Assembly (NCBI GenBank): GCA_017429475.1
Contig: JAFROX010000010.1
Span: 62,001-126,000 of the forward strand
Length of the DNA: 64,000 bases
Reading direction: 5' to 3'
Source of the DNA: Bacteroidales bacterium
GTDB taxonomy: Bacteria; Bacteroidota; Bacteroidia; Bacteroidales; UBA932
This document shows, one piece after another, positions 37,801 to 44,992 of this stretch. A program made the translations under genes and the position numbers. Position 1 is the stretch's first letter, and each line of letters opens with the position of its first letter. The notes beneath the pieces are model-generated. The model made no database searches. It was not told the origin of the DNA and saw only the letters and a list, made by a program, of their open reading frames with translations.

Positions 37801-38087
37801 GCATCGAGAACGGAATTCCTGCCCACAGGGTTCTCTGGCCCAGCGAGACCGGCGACTGCCCCGAGGCTCTGCAGATGATCCACGACAAGCAGATCGACCT
37901 TGTCATCAACATTCCGAAGAACCTCTCGCAGCACGAGCTCAGCAACGGTTACAAGATCCGCCGCGCAGCCATCGACTTCAACATTCCTCTGATTACCAAC
38001 CCCAGGCTTGCATCTGCCTTCATCACCGCGTTCTGCAATATGACGATAGATGACATCCAGATCAAATCCTGGGACGAATACAAATAG
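34869..38087 (+). CDS. carB: Carbamoyl phosphate synthase, large subunit
   Basis: Makes carbamoyl phosphate from bicarbonate, ammonia (from CarA) and ATP for pyrimidines and arginine. The 1072-residue protein shows two homologous synthetase halves, each with a dinucleotide-type start ([19 protein letters not shown] at about 11-29 and [19 protein letters not shown] at about 561-579) and an ATP-grasp domain ([35 protein letters not shown]), plus a C-terminal MGS-like regulatory domain (about 935-1072). Start is TTG at 34869, supported by a full AGGAGG. No carA is next to it. The Na/Ca exchanger gene follows after 12 nt. Confidence 0.97.
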   Translation: [1072 protein letters not shown]

Positions 38088-38099
38088 CACAGCAGACAA

Positions 38100-39065
38100 A
38101 TGGACATAGTTCTCTTCATTGCAGGCATTGCCCTGGTTGTCCTGGGAGCTGACTGGCTCGTAGACGGTTCTGTGTCCATTGCCAAACGTAGCGGCATTTC
38201 TGAATACGTCATCGGAGCGACCATAGTCGGCATCGGAACGTCAATGCCTGAGCTGGCCGTAAGTTTCTTCGCCGCCCTGAAAGGCAACGCAGACATTGCC
38301 ATCGGCAACGTTGCGGGTTCGAATATGGTCAATACGCTCCTCATCCTCGGAGTGACGGCCTTGATCTCCCCCATTGCCTTCACAAAACAGAACCTGCGCA
38401 GGGACATCCCCATCACTCTGGGGGTTTCCGTGCTGCTCGCCCTGTTCGCACTCGACACCTTCATCTGGAAAAGCGACACCAACCGTATAGTCAGGCCCGA
38501 GGCAATAGCCCTCCTGCTGCTTTTCATCGGCTATATGTGGCTAAACTTCAAGCAGGACAAGGCTGCTTCCGGCCCTTCGTGCGAGGTTCCGGAGGAGTCT
38601 CAGGAAAAGCCGATGAGCCTGTTCAAGTCCCTGGCCTTCATAGTCCTCGGGCTGGGTATGCTCGTGCTCGGAGGCAATCTGTTCGTTGATTCCGGAACCA
38701 ACATTGCCAAGTCCCTTGGCGTTTCCGATTCGCTGATTGCCATCTCGATGATGGCTGTGGGCACATCCCTGCCCGAGCTCGCCACCTGCATCGTCGCGGC
38801 AGCGAAGAAGAACAACCAGCTGGCGCTCGGCAACATCCTCGGCTCGGACATCTCCAACATACTGCTGATCATCGGCCTCAGCGGCACAGTGGTTCCGCTC
38901 AATGTCAACCCACAGAGTTTCGTGAGCCTTATGCTGCTTCCTGTCAGCGTCATCGTGCTCTGGATGACCTCGTTTATGTTCAGGAAGAAAACCCTTGACC
39001 GTGTTGACGGAGTCATCCTGATCCTGCTGTACGCCGCCTACATCGTGACCATCGGAAGAATGTAA
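38100..39065 (+). CDS. Calcium/sodium antiporter (YrbG/CaxA-like)
   Basis: A 321-residue inner-membrane cation exchanger of the CaCA superfamily. Two inverted halves each carry an alpha repeat: VIGATIVGIGTSMPELAVS (about 37-55) and LIAISMMAVGTSLPELATC (about 213-231), with GNVAGSNMVNTLLILG and GNILGSDISNILLIIG as the second parts. About ten membrane helices with a short hydrophilic loop at about 155-178 (EVPEESQEKP). Expected to expel Ca2+ in exchange for Na+. Follows carB by 12 nt and ends before a 51-nt hairpin. Confidence 0.92.
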   Translation: MDIVLFIAGIALVVLGADWLVDGSVSIAKRSGISEYVIGATIVGIGTSMPELAVSFFAALKGNADIAIGNVAGSNMVNTLLILGVTALISPIAFTKQNLRRDIPITLGVSVLLALFALDTFIWKSDTNRIVRPEAIALLLLFIGYMWLNFKQDKAASGPSCEVPEESQEKPMSLFKSLAFIVLGLGMLVLGGNLFVDSGTNIAKSLGVSDSLIAISMMAVGTSLPELATCIVAAAKKNNQLALGNILGSDISNILLIIGLSGTVVPLNVNPQSFVSLMLLPVSVIVLWMTSFMFRKKTLDRVDGVILILLYAAYIVTIGRM

Positions 39066-39091
39066 TATCACGGCCCGCCCTCCTTGGGGCT

Positions 39092-39142
39092 CAGGGCCTG
39101 TTGCTAGGGGCCTTGAAAAAAGGCCCTTGCGCAACAGCCCTG
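39092..39142. repeat. Large imperfect GC-rich hairpin downstream of the exchanger gene
   Basis: Arms 39092-39114 and 39120-39142 form three stacked stems: CAGGGC/GCCCTG (6 bp), TGTTGC/GCAACA (6 bp, after one bulged C), a small internal loop, then GGGCCTT/AAGGCCC (7 bp) around a GAAAA loop. There is no T tract after it, so it is not a standard intrinsic terminator, though it could stop or stabilise the carB-exchanger mRNA. Confidence 0.65.
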
Positions 39143-39184
39143 TCGCCACAATGCGTAGGGCTGAAGTTTTTCTATATTATTCCC

Positions 39185-39192
39185 TATATTTG
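39185..39192 (+). promoter_or_regulatory. Bacteroidota -7 box for the lipoprotein isomerase gene
   Basis: TATATTTG about 46 nt before the ATG at 39239; fits TAnnTTTG. No convincing TTTG at -33. Confidence 0.4.
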
Positions 39193-39238
39193 TATATGTT
39201 CATACCTAATACGAAGTAAACTCCTTAATACTATAACT

Positions 39239-40081
39239 ATGAAAAAAATAACTCTTTTCCTGGCGACTCTTGCCGTTGCCGCTCTGTCACTCGCAGGCTG
39301 CGGACAGAAGACTGCATCGGAGCCCTTCGACCCTGCAACCAGGGGTTCAAACGACATCAAGCTCGGCGCTGCCGGCTACTCCTATCTGTTCTATGACATC
39401 GAGCAGACACTGCAGTTCCTGCAGAACATGGGCGTGCACTATCTGTCTGTAAAGGACAAATGGCTTCCCCTGGACGCATCAGAGGAAGATATGGCTATCT
39501 TCAAGGACCTCTGCGCAAAATATGACGTAGAAGGTTATACCCTCGGTCCCATCTATATGCGCAGCGAAGAGCAGGTAGACCAAGCTTTCGCCTATGCCCA
39601 GCGCTATGGTGCAAAATGGTTCATCGGCGTTCCCAACTATGAACTTCTCGACTACACCATCGCCAAGGTCAAGGAGACCGGCATCAAGGTAGCCATCCAC
39701 ACCCACGGTCCGGATGGAATGGCATTCCCCGACATCCGCACCATCGTAGAGAAAGTCGGTGATCCCAACCTCGGCATCGGCTGCTGCATGGACCTCGGAC
39801 ACACCTTCCGCTCTGGCTATGACGTAGCCGCCGACATCATCGAGTTCAAGGACTGGATTATGGACGTTCATATCAAGGACGAGACCGCTCCTACCAAGGA
39901 AGGTCAGACCTGGGAGTGCGGCCGCGGCCAGATGGACCTCGTCGGCATCATCAAGGCTTTCCGCCAGATAGGCTACCAGGGCGTTCTCTCTATGGAATAT
40001 GAGAAGAACCGTCGTGACCCCCAGCCCGGCGTAGCTGAATCGATCGGCTACCTCCGCGGCGTACTGGATGCAACGAAATAA
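39239..40081 (+). CDS. Sugar phosphate isomerase/epimerase-like lipoprotein
   Basis: A 280-residue TIM-barrel protein of the xylose-isomerase-like superfamily, exported as a lipoprotein: signal MKKITLFLATLAVAALSLAGC with lipobox LAGC (Cys21). Barrel motifs: LGAAGYSYLFYDIEQTL, GVHYLSVKDKWLPL, KVAIHTHGPDGMAFP, IGCCMDLGHTFRSG, WIMDVHIKDETAP, GVLSMEYEKN; His, Asp, His and Glu in these segments fit a divalent-metal site. Probably acts on a sugar or keto-sugar at the periplasmic face. An in-frame ATG 46 codons upstream is rejected because it would precede the signal peptide. Ends at a strong terminator. Confidence 0.82.
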   Translation: MKKITLFLATLAVAALSLAGCGQKTASEPFDPATRGSNDIKLGAAGYSYLFYDIEQTLQFLQNMGVHYLSVKDKWLPLDASEEDMAIFKDLCAKYDVEGYTLGPIYMRSEEQVDQAFAYAQRYGAKWFIGVPNYELLDYTIAKVKETGIKVAIHTHGPDGMAFPDIRTIVEKVGDPNLGIGCCMDLGHTFRSGYDVAADIIEFKDWIMDVHIKDETAPTKEGQTWECGRGQMDLVGIIKAFRQIGYQGVLSMEYEKNRRDPQPGVAESIGYLRGVLDATK

Positions 40082-40104
40082 GCCTCGCAGCATTGGATAC
40101 AAAG

Positions 40105-40134
40105 AAAGCCGGCTGAATCCAGCCGGCTTTTCTT
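40105..40134 (+). terminator. Intrinsic terminator after the lipoprotein isomerase gene
   Basis: AAAGCCGGCT (40105-40114) pairs perfectly with AGCCGGCTTT (40121-40130) around a 6-nt loop, followed by TCTT. Nearly the same sequence ends the GH2 gene. Confidence 0.8.
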
Positions 40135-40240
40135 GTATTATGTTAAAATCAATTTAAAACGTATATAAATGTTTAATCACCGTTATGGCGTTTGCTTTTC
40201 GCTAATATTGCACCGACATATATAATAATAAATCATTATC

Positions 40241-40260
40241 GGTTGTATAAATATACAACC
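40241..40260. promoter_or_regulatory. 20-nt palindrome in front of higB, candidate HigA operator
   Basis: GGTTGTATA and TATACAACC form a perfect 9-bp inverted repeat with a 2-nt centre. It occupies the spacer directly upstream of the -7 box of the toxin-antitoxin operon, where a bound antitoxin would exclude RNA polymerase. Confidence 0.6.
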
Positions 40261-40265
40261 CGTGC

Positions 40266-40273
40266 TATATTTG
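40266..40273 (+). promoter_or_regulatory. Bacteroidota -7 box adjoining the higB start codon
   Basis: TATATTTG ends 1 nt before the ATG at 40275. If used, transcription would begin at or within the first codon, giving a leaderless message. Confidence 0.45.
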
Positions 40274-40274
40274 T

Positions 40275-40610
40275 ATGGTAAAAAGGATATATGCATACAA
40301 GAACTATTTCAGTGATTTTTATGAAACCCTCTCGCAGAAGGAAAAGGACAAGGTGGATAGGGTATTGGTTCTAATGCATTCGGATAACAGGATCCCAGCG
40401 CATTATATCAAACCATTGTTCAACGGCATTTATGAATTGCGCATATCAACAATAACCAGAGAGTTAAGGATCCTGTTTACATATGATGGAGACAAACTTA
40501 TTATTTTGTTCAACTGTTTTGTGAAAAAGACACAGAAAATACCAAGATCTGAGATAGATAAAGCAATCGTTCTAAGGAAGCAATACTATGAAGAGAAATG
40601 GCAAGGATAA
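40275..40610 (+). CDS. RelE/HigB-type toxin (phage Gp49-like family)
   Basis: A 111-residue basic protein of the HigB/RelE ribosome-dependent mRNA interferase family. Core features are FYETLSQKEKDKVDRVLVLM, the IKPLFNGIYELRIS strand, RELRILFTYDGDKLIILFNCFVKKTQKIPRSEI and a C-terminal helix rich in Lys/Glu, matching the Gp49-like (DUF891) pattern. Expected to cleave mRNA in the ribosomal A site when free. Toxin-first order and a 23-nt overlap with the antitoxin are typical of higBA. The pair is visibly more AT-rich than its neighbours, which fits acquisition by transfer. Confidence 0.85.
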   Translation: MVKRIYAYKNYFSDFYETLSQKEKDKVDRVLVLMHSDNRIPAHYIKPLFNGIYELRISTITRELRILFTYDGDKLIILFNCFVKKTQKIPRSEIDKAIVLRKQYYEEKWQG

Positions 40611-40890
40611 TACCTTTGATGTAACGGAACACCTGGAGAAGAAATTCGGTCCAATAGGTTCTGAAACGTGGAGAGCAGAGGAAGACAGGGCGTGGGAAGA
40701 ATATAACGCTGAAATATTGCGTGACGCAAGAAAAGAAGCCGGCCTTACTCAATCCGAACTGGCCGAAAGAATTGGCGCGGATAAGGCCTATATTTCCAAA
40801 GTTGAAAATGGCCACACCATTCCTACTGTCGCATCCTTTTATAGGATAGTATCCGCCTTGGGGATGCAGGTGGTTATCACAAAAGGTTAA
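40588..40890 (+). CDS. HigA-type XRE antitoxin
   Basis: A 100-residue antitoxin. The C-terminal half is a helix-turn-helix domain: AGLTQSELAERIGADKAYIS (about 53-72) followed by KVENGHTIPTVASFYRIVSALGM. The N-terminal 45 residues (charged, EEDRAWEEYNAEIL) probably wrap the toxin. It should neutralise HigB and repress the operon through the 20-nt palindrome at 40241-40260. Translation is coupled through the 23-nt overlap with higB. The stop codon interleaves with that of convergent rmuC (TTAA at 40887-40890). Confidence 0.88.
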   Translation: MKRNGKDNTFDVTEHLEKKFGPIGSETWRAEEDRAWEEYNAEILRDARKEAGLTQSELAERIGADKAYISKVENGHTIPTVASFYRIVSALGMQVVITKG

Positions 40891-42218
40891 TCAGAATCGC
40901 CACCGGAAGATTTCGGGAGATGTTTCTTTGCACTGGCGCGGGCTCCGAGGTCCACCAGGTTCTCGGCGGCTTTGACGATGCTCTGGCGGCCGGTGGAGAG
41001 TTTGTCATAGGCCTGCCTGTATGCCCCGTCAGCTTTCTCAAGTGCGGAGCCTACCTCGCCCATATATTTGCTGAAGTCTGCCACGCGATCGAGCAGCATA
41101 CGGGCAGTGTCGATAATCTTTTCCTGGTTCTGGGCCTGCTGAGTCTGGGTCCAGGCTATCTGGATCATACGCAGGGCTGCTATGAGATTCTGCTCTGAGG
41201 TGATGAAGACACCCTTGTTGAACGCCTCGCGCCACAGCATCGGTTCCTCGGTCATTGCAAGCTGGAAGGCAGTTTCGTTGGGCATAAACATTATGACATA
41301 CGGAAGGCTCTTGTACGGTGCCTTGACATAGCCTGAATAGTTCTTCGCAGCAAGTTCCTTGACGTGCTGGTTGACGCTCTGCATATGTCGCCGGGCCGCA
41401 TCGGTACGGCTCTCGTCGTCTTCGGCGTTGCAGTAGTCTATGAAGGCCGTCAGGGACACCTTGCTGTCGATTATGACGCACTTGTCGTCGGGATAGTAGA
41501 CGACGGCGTCTGGCCTCATATTCCTGCCGCTGTCCTCGTTGGTCAGGGAAGCGCCGTCATTGCCGCGAAGGGTATACTGCAGGTCGTAGTGCTTGTGCTC
41601 CTCCAGTCCCTGGCTGTCGAGCAGCTCCTTGAGGATCATCTCTCCCCAGTTGCCCTGGATCTTGGTCTTGGTGGTCATCGCGTTCGCAAGCCTGCCGGCT
41701 TCCTGTCCGAGCGACTGCGACTGCTTCATCATCTCCTCGATGGCCTTCTCGAGGGCGGCCTTGTTCTGGTTGCCCTGGTCGCGCGTCTTCTCGACGCTTT
41801 CCTGCATATTCTTCAGAGCCTCGTTCAGGGGGTTGATGATGGCATCCATCTTCTCCTGGTTGACTTTCTGGAAGGCTTCGGACTTCTTGTCGAGAACCTC
41901 CCCGGCCAGGGCGGAGAACTGCTGCTCCACAACGCGCTTCTGTTCGTCCCAGGATTCCTTAGTCTCCTCTATCTGACGCTCCAGGGCTTTCCTGATGCTC
42001 TCGTGGCTTTCCTTCAGAGCGGCGATCTGCGCCTCGTGGCTCTGGGTCAGCGCTGCAATCTGGCTTTCGCGGCTGTCCTCCATTGCTGCCTTGGTGGCTT
42101 CGAACGCACTCTTTTCGGCCTTCATCTCGTGCCTGAGGGAGTTGTTGCGGACGATGAGGAAAATGATTGCGGCAAGCGCAAGGAAAGCGATTATGGCGGC
42201 TATGGTGAGAATATCCAT
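40887..42218 (-). CDS. rmuC: DNA recombination protein RmuC
   Basis: A 443-residue RmuC homologue, a family implicated in limiting recombination at inverted repeats. One N-terminal transmembrane helix (residues 3-24, ILTIAAIIAFLALAAIIFLIV), then a coiled coil of about 160 residues rich in Glu/Lys/Gln heptads, then the nuclease-like RmuC domain (about 185-400) with KIQGNWGEMILKELLDSQGL, RPDAVVYYPDDKCVIIDSKVSLTAF and LPYVIMFMPNETAFQLA; Asp and Lys in IIDSKVS fit the PD-(D/E)xK-like core. Divergent from the GH2 gene. Confidence 0.93.
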   Translation of the reverse strand: MDILTIAAIIAFLALAAIIFLIVRNNSLRHEMKAEKSAFEATKAAMEDSRESQIAALTQSHEAQIAALKESHESIRKALERQIEETKESWDEQKRVVEQQFSALAGEVLDKKSEAFQKVNQEKMDAIINPLNEALKNMQESVEKTRDQGNQNKAALEKAIEEMMKQSQSLGQEAGRLANAMTTKTKIQGNWGEMILKELLDSQGLEEHKHYDLQYTLRGNDGASLTNEDSGRNMRPDAVVYYPDDKCVIIDSKVSLTAFIDYCNAEDDESRTDAARRHMQSVNQHVKELAAKNYSGYVKAPYKSLPYVIMFMPNETAFQLAMTEEPMLWREAFNKGVFITSEQNLIAALRMIQIAWTQTQQAQNQEKIIDTARMLLDRVADFSKYMGEVGSALEKADGAYRQAYDKLSTGRQSIVKAAENLVDLGARASAKKHLPKSSGGDSD

Positions 42219-42246
42219 TGGGAACTTTTTATAACAGTAAAATTAG

Positions 42247-42254
42247 TACATTTG
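42247..42254 (+). promoter_or_regulatory. Bacteroidota -7 box for the GH2 gene
   Basis: TACATTTG, 25 nt before the ATG at 42280; fits TAnnTTTG. -33 TTTG not evident. Confidence 0.4.
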
Positions 42255-42279
42255 CTGCAAAACTAAAATAGAACCTTTT

Positions 42280-44097
42280 ATGCGTAATTTATTTCTGACC
42301 CTCGCAGCTGTGTGCTGCATCGTCTTTTCAGCCAGTTCCTGCAAGGAAGAAGCAGTCGAGTATGACTGGCAGCCCGCAGGAGACAAAATAATGACCGAAT
42401 GGGGTGAGAACCTCAAGGTGTCCGACGTGTACGGCGAGTATCCCAGACCCCAGATGGCCCGTGAGAAATGGACCAGCCTGAACGGCCTGTGGAACTACAA
42501 GACCGACAAGAGCGAAGGTATGATCCTGGTGCCTTTCGCCATCGAATCCGCCCTCTCAGGTGTCGGCGAGACTCTCAATCCGAATGAGAAGCTCATCTAT
42601 AGCAGGGAGTTCAAGCTGAGCGGCAAGGAACTCAAGGGGCATCTGCTTCTCCACGCAGGAGCCATCGACCAGGAGGCCGTCATCTATATCAACGACAAGG
42701 AAGTGGCACGCCACATCGGCGGTTACGCTTCATTCTCCGCTGACATCACCGCTGCCGCCAAGAGAGGCAGCAACACCATCAGGGTTGAAGTGATCGACAA
42801 TACCAACGACGGATATATGGCAACGGGCAAACAGGTCCGCAGGCCTTCCGGCATCTGGTACACTCCGGTTTCCGGCATCTGGCAGACAATCTGGCTGGAA
42901 CCCGTTCCGGACAACTATATCAAGGACCTTGCGATCGTGCCCGACATCGACGCATCTATACTGGCGGTTACCGTAGTGCCCAACACCCCCGAAGGTGAGG
43001 TATATGTCGAGATGCTTGCCGACGGCAAGACTGTTGCATCTGCCTCGGCATCTGCTTCAAATCCCGTAGTCAGCCTGAACGTCGAGAACCAGCATCTCTG
43101 GAGCCCTGACGATCCTTATCTCTACGACCTCAAGATCGAACTCCGCAAGAATGGCAAGACCATCGACAAGGTGGACAGCTACGCAGCAATGCGCAAGATT
43201 TCAAAGGCTGCCGACGAGAACGGCATCCTGAGGGCACAGCTGAACAACAAGGACATCTTTATGATGGGTCCGCTCGACCAGGGCTGGTGGCCTGACGGTC
43301 TCTATACCGCACCGACCGACGAGGCTCTTCTCTTCGACATCCAGCGCACCAAGGACCTTGGTTTCAACACCATCCGCAAGCACGTGAAAGTTGAGCCCGA
43401 CCGCTGGTATTACTACTGCGACAAACTCGGTATGCTGGTATGGCAGGACATGCCCAGCGGCGACCGTCGCGGCACCGACTGGAGCGGCCAGTGGGTATTC
43501 CTCGAGAGCGACCCCCAGGTCCGCAGCGAAGAGTCGATGAAGAATTACTATCACGAGTGGGGTGAGATTATGACACAGCTCAGGAACCACCCTTCAGTGG
43601 TTGTATGGGTTCCCTACAACGAAGCCTGGGGCCAGTCAAGGTCGGTGGAAGTGGCCGAGTGGACCAGGAAGATGGATCCATTGCGTCTCGTCAACACGGC
43701 CAGCGGCGGAAACCACTTCCGCACCGGCGACATCATCGACCAGCACCACTATCCCGAGCCCAAGATGACATTCTATGAGCCCGGCTTCATCAATGTGCTC
43801 GGCGAGTACGGCGGCATCGGCTACCCTGTTTCAGGACATCTCTGGAACGAGAACAGCAACCGCAACTGGGGCTATGTAAGCTTCAACGAGAGCGAAGTGG
43901 TGACCAACAGATATGTGGATTTCGCAAAGATGATGCTCGACCTCGTCCCGAAGGGATTCTCTGCAGCCATCTACACCCAGACTACCGACGTGGAGTCCGA
44001 GGTCAACGGCCTGTTCACCTACGACCGCAAGATCCTCAAGATGGACGAAGCCAAGGTACGCGAGGCCAACCAGGCTCTCTGCCGCAGCCTCGACTAG
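42280..44097 (+). CDS. Glycoside hydrolase family 2 lipoprotein (beta-galactosidase/glucuronidase type)
   Basis: A 605-residue exported retaining beta-glycosidase. Lipoprotein signal with Cys in FSASSCKEE (Cys21). Order of domains: sugar-binding jelly roll (about 50-215, with LNGLWNYKTDK and IYINDKEVARHIGGYASFSADIT), Ig-like domain (about 215-310), TIM barrel (about 315-600). Acid/base Glu448 sits in VWVPYNEAWGQS and nucleophile Glu509 in NVLGEYGGIG. DQGWWPDG near 347 is typical of a subgroup lacking classic lacZ loops, so the substrate is open. Transcribed alone; ends at a terminator almost identical to that of the isomerase gene upstream. Confidence 0.9.
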   Translation: MRNLFLTLAAVCCIVFSASSCKEEAVEYDWQPAGDKIMTEWGENLKVSDVYGEYPRPQMAREKWTSLNGLWNYKTDKSEGMILVPFAIESALSGVGETLNPNEKLIYSREFKLSGKELKGHLLLHAGAIDQEAVIYINDKEVARHIGGYASFSADITAAAKRGSNTIRVEVIDNTNDGYMATGKQVRRPSGIWYTPVSGIWQTIWLEPVPDNYIKDLAIVPDIDASILAVTVVPNTPEGEVYVEMLADGKTVASASASASNPVVSLNVENQHLWSPDDPYLYDLKIELRKNGKTIDKVDSYAAMRKISKAADENGILRAQLNNKDIFMMGPLDQGWWPDGLYTAPTDEALLFDIQRTKDLGFNTIRKHVKVEPDRWYYYCDKLGMLVWQDMPSGDRRGTDWSGQWVFLESDPQVRSEESMKNYYHEWGEIMTQLRNHPSVVVWVPYNEAWGQSRSVEVAEWTRKMDPLRLVNTASGGNHFRTGDIIDQHHYPEPKMTFYEPGFINVLGEYGGIGYPVSGHLWNENSNRNWGYVSFNESEVVTNRYVDFAKMMLDLVPKGFSAAIYTQTTDVESEVNGLFTYDRKILKMDEAKVREANQALCRSLD

Positions 44098-44118
44098 CGA
44101 GCCTGCAACGATACAAGA

Positions 44119-44149
44119 AAAGCCGGCTGGATTCAGCCGGCTTTCTTTA
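44119..44149 (+). terminator. Intrinsic terminator after the GH2 gene
   Basis: AAAGCCGGCTG (44119-44129) and CAGCCGGCTTT (44134-44144) form an 11-bp perfect stem around GATT, followed by CTTTA. Confidence 0.8.
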
Positions 44150-44168
44150 TACTATCTAGCCCTCTCTC

Positions 44169-44975
44169 CTACTTGCCTGCGTAAGCCTTGGCCTCGGGAA
44201 TGTACTTCTCGAGATTCTGGATACGCCTTACGTCGCTCGGGTGGGTGCTCATAAACTCGGGAACAGCCTGGCCGTTCTCAGCCATCTTGACCCAGAGCTT
44301 CGGAGCCTCCTCCACCTTGTAGCCGGCGATGGCCATCATAATCAGACCGATGTGGTCAGCCTCGAGCTCCTGCTTGCGTGAGAACGGAAGAATCACGCCG
44401 TACTGGCCGCCGAGACCGAGAGCAGTATTGAAAACTGCCAGCTGAGAATCGGATACACGTCCGGAAGCAGCTGCAGCCTGGAGGATAGTCTTGTGGAGAG
44501 ACTCCGTCAAAGTGGCACGGCTCATCCTTTCGTTGCTGTGGTTGGCGATGGCGTGAGCAATCTCGTGGCCGACAACAGCAGCCAGTTGGTCGTCGTTTTC
44601 CACAAAATTGGCAAGTCCTTCATATACCACGATATTTCCGCTGGGAAGGCAGAATGCATTGATCTCCTCAGACTGTACGAGGTCGATATGCCAGTTAAGC
44701 CCCTGCATGGGATTCTGCTGGCCGCTGTTGATGAAATAATTGTTCATCGCGTTGATCAGCTTGCTGCAGACAACCCGCACTTTCTGCGTCATGGCCGCAT
44801 TGGTAGAAGCTCTTGCTGTCTGTGCGAATTCCAGATATGACTGCTCGCTGAGAGCCATAATGTCACTGTTGGAATAGAGGAGCACCTGCTTGCGTCCGGT
44901 GAGCGCAACGCTGCTGCAAGCATACAGCACTGCCACCAGTACGACACCTAGAATGACCCATAAAAACTTTTTCAT
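44169..44975 (-). CDS. M48 family metallopeptidase lipoprotein
   Basis: A 268-residue zinc peptidase. Lipoprotein signal MKKFLWVILGVVLVAVLYAC with Cys20. The zinc motif HEIAH is at 137-141 (VVGHEIAHAIANHSNERMS), and the third ligand is in KQELEADHIGLIMM (about 202-215). Similar to the BepA/LoiP type of periplasmic M48 proteases involved in outer-membrane protein quality control, without TPRs. It follows batD-E after a 17-nt gap and is probably the last gene of the Bat operon. Confidence 0.9.
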   Translation of the reverse strand: MKKFLWVILGVVLVAVLYACSSVALTGRKQVLLYSNSDIMALSEQSYLEFAQTARASTNAAMTQKVRVVCSKLINAMNNYFINSGQQNPMQGLNWHIDLVQSEEINAFCLPSGNIVVYEGLANFVENDDQLAAVVGHEIAHAIANHSNERMSRATLTESLHKTILQAAAASGRVSDSQLAVFNTALGLGGQYGVILPFSRKQELEADHIGLIMMAIAGYKVEEAPKLWVKMAENGQAVPEFMSTHPSDVRRIQNLEKYIPEAKAYAGK

Positions 44976-44992
44976 AGCTCGATATTATTTTG

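Noticed and set aside
40275..42218. Defence island built around higBA and rmuC
   Set aside because: Only a toxin-antitoxin pair and a housekeeping recombination protein are present; no restriction, Abi, CBASS or other nuclease genes are adjacent.
41364..42266. Long open frame on the plus strand (300 codons)
   Set aside because: Antisense to rmuC; its Leu/Gly/Val-rich composition follows from the coiled-coil codons on the other strand.
42280..44097. GH2 gene as part of a polysaccharide utilisation locus
   Set aside because: No SusC, SusD, hybrid sensor or ECF sigma gene lies nearby, and it has its own promoter and terminator.
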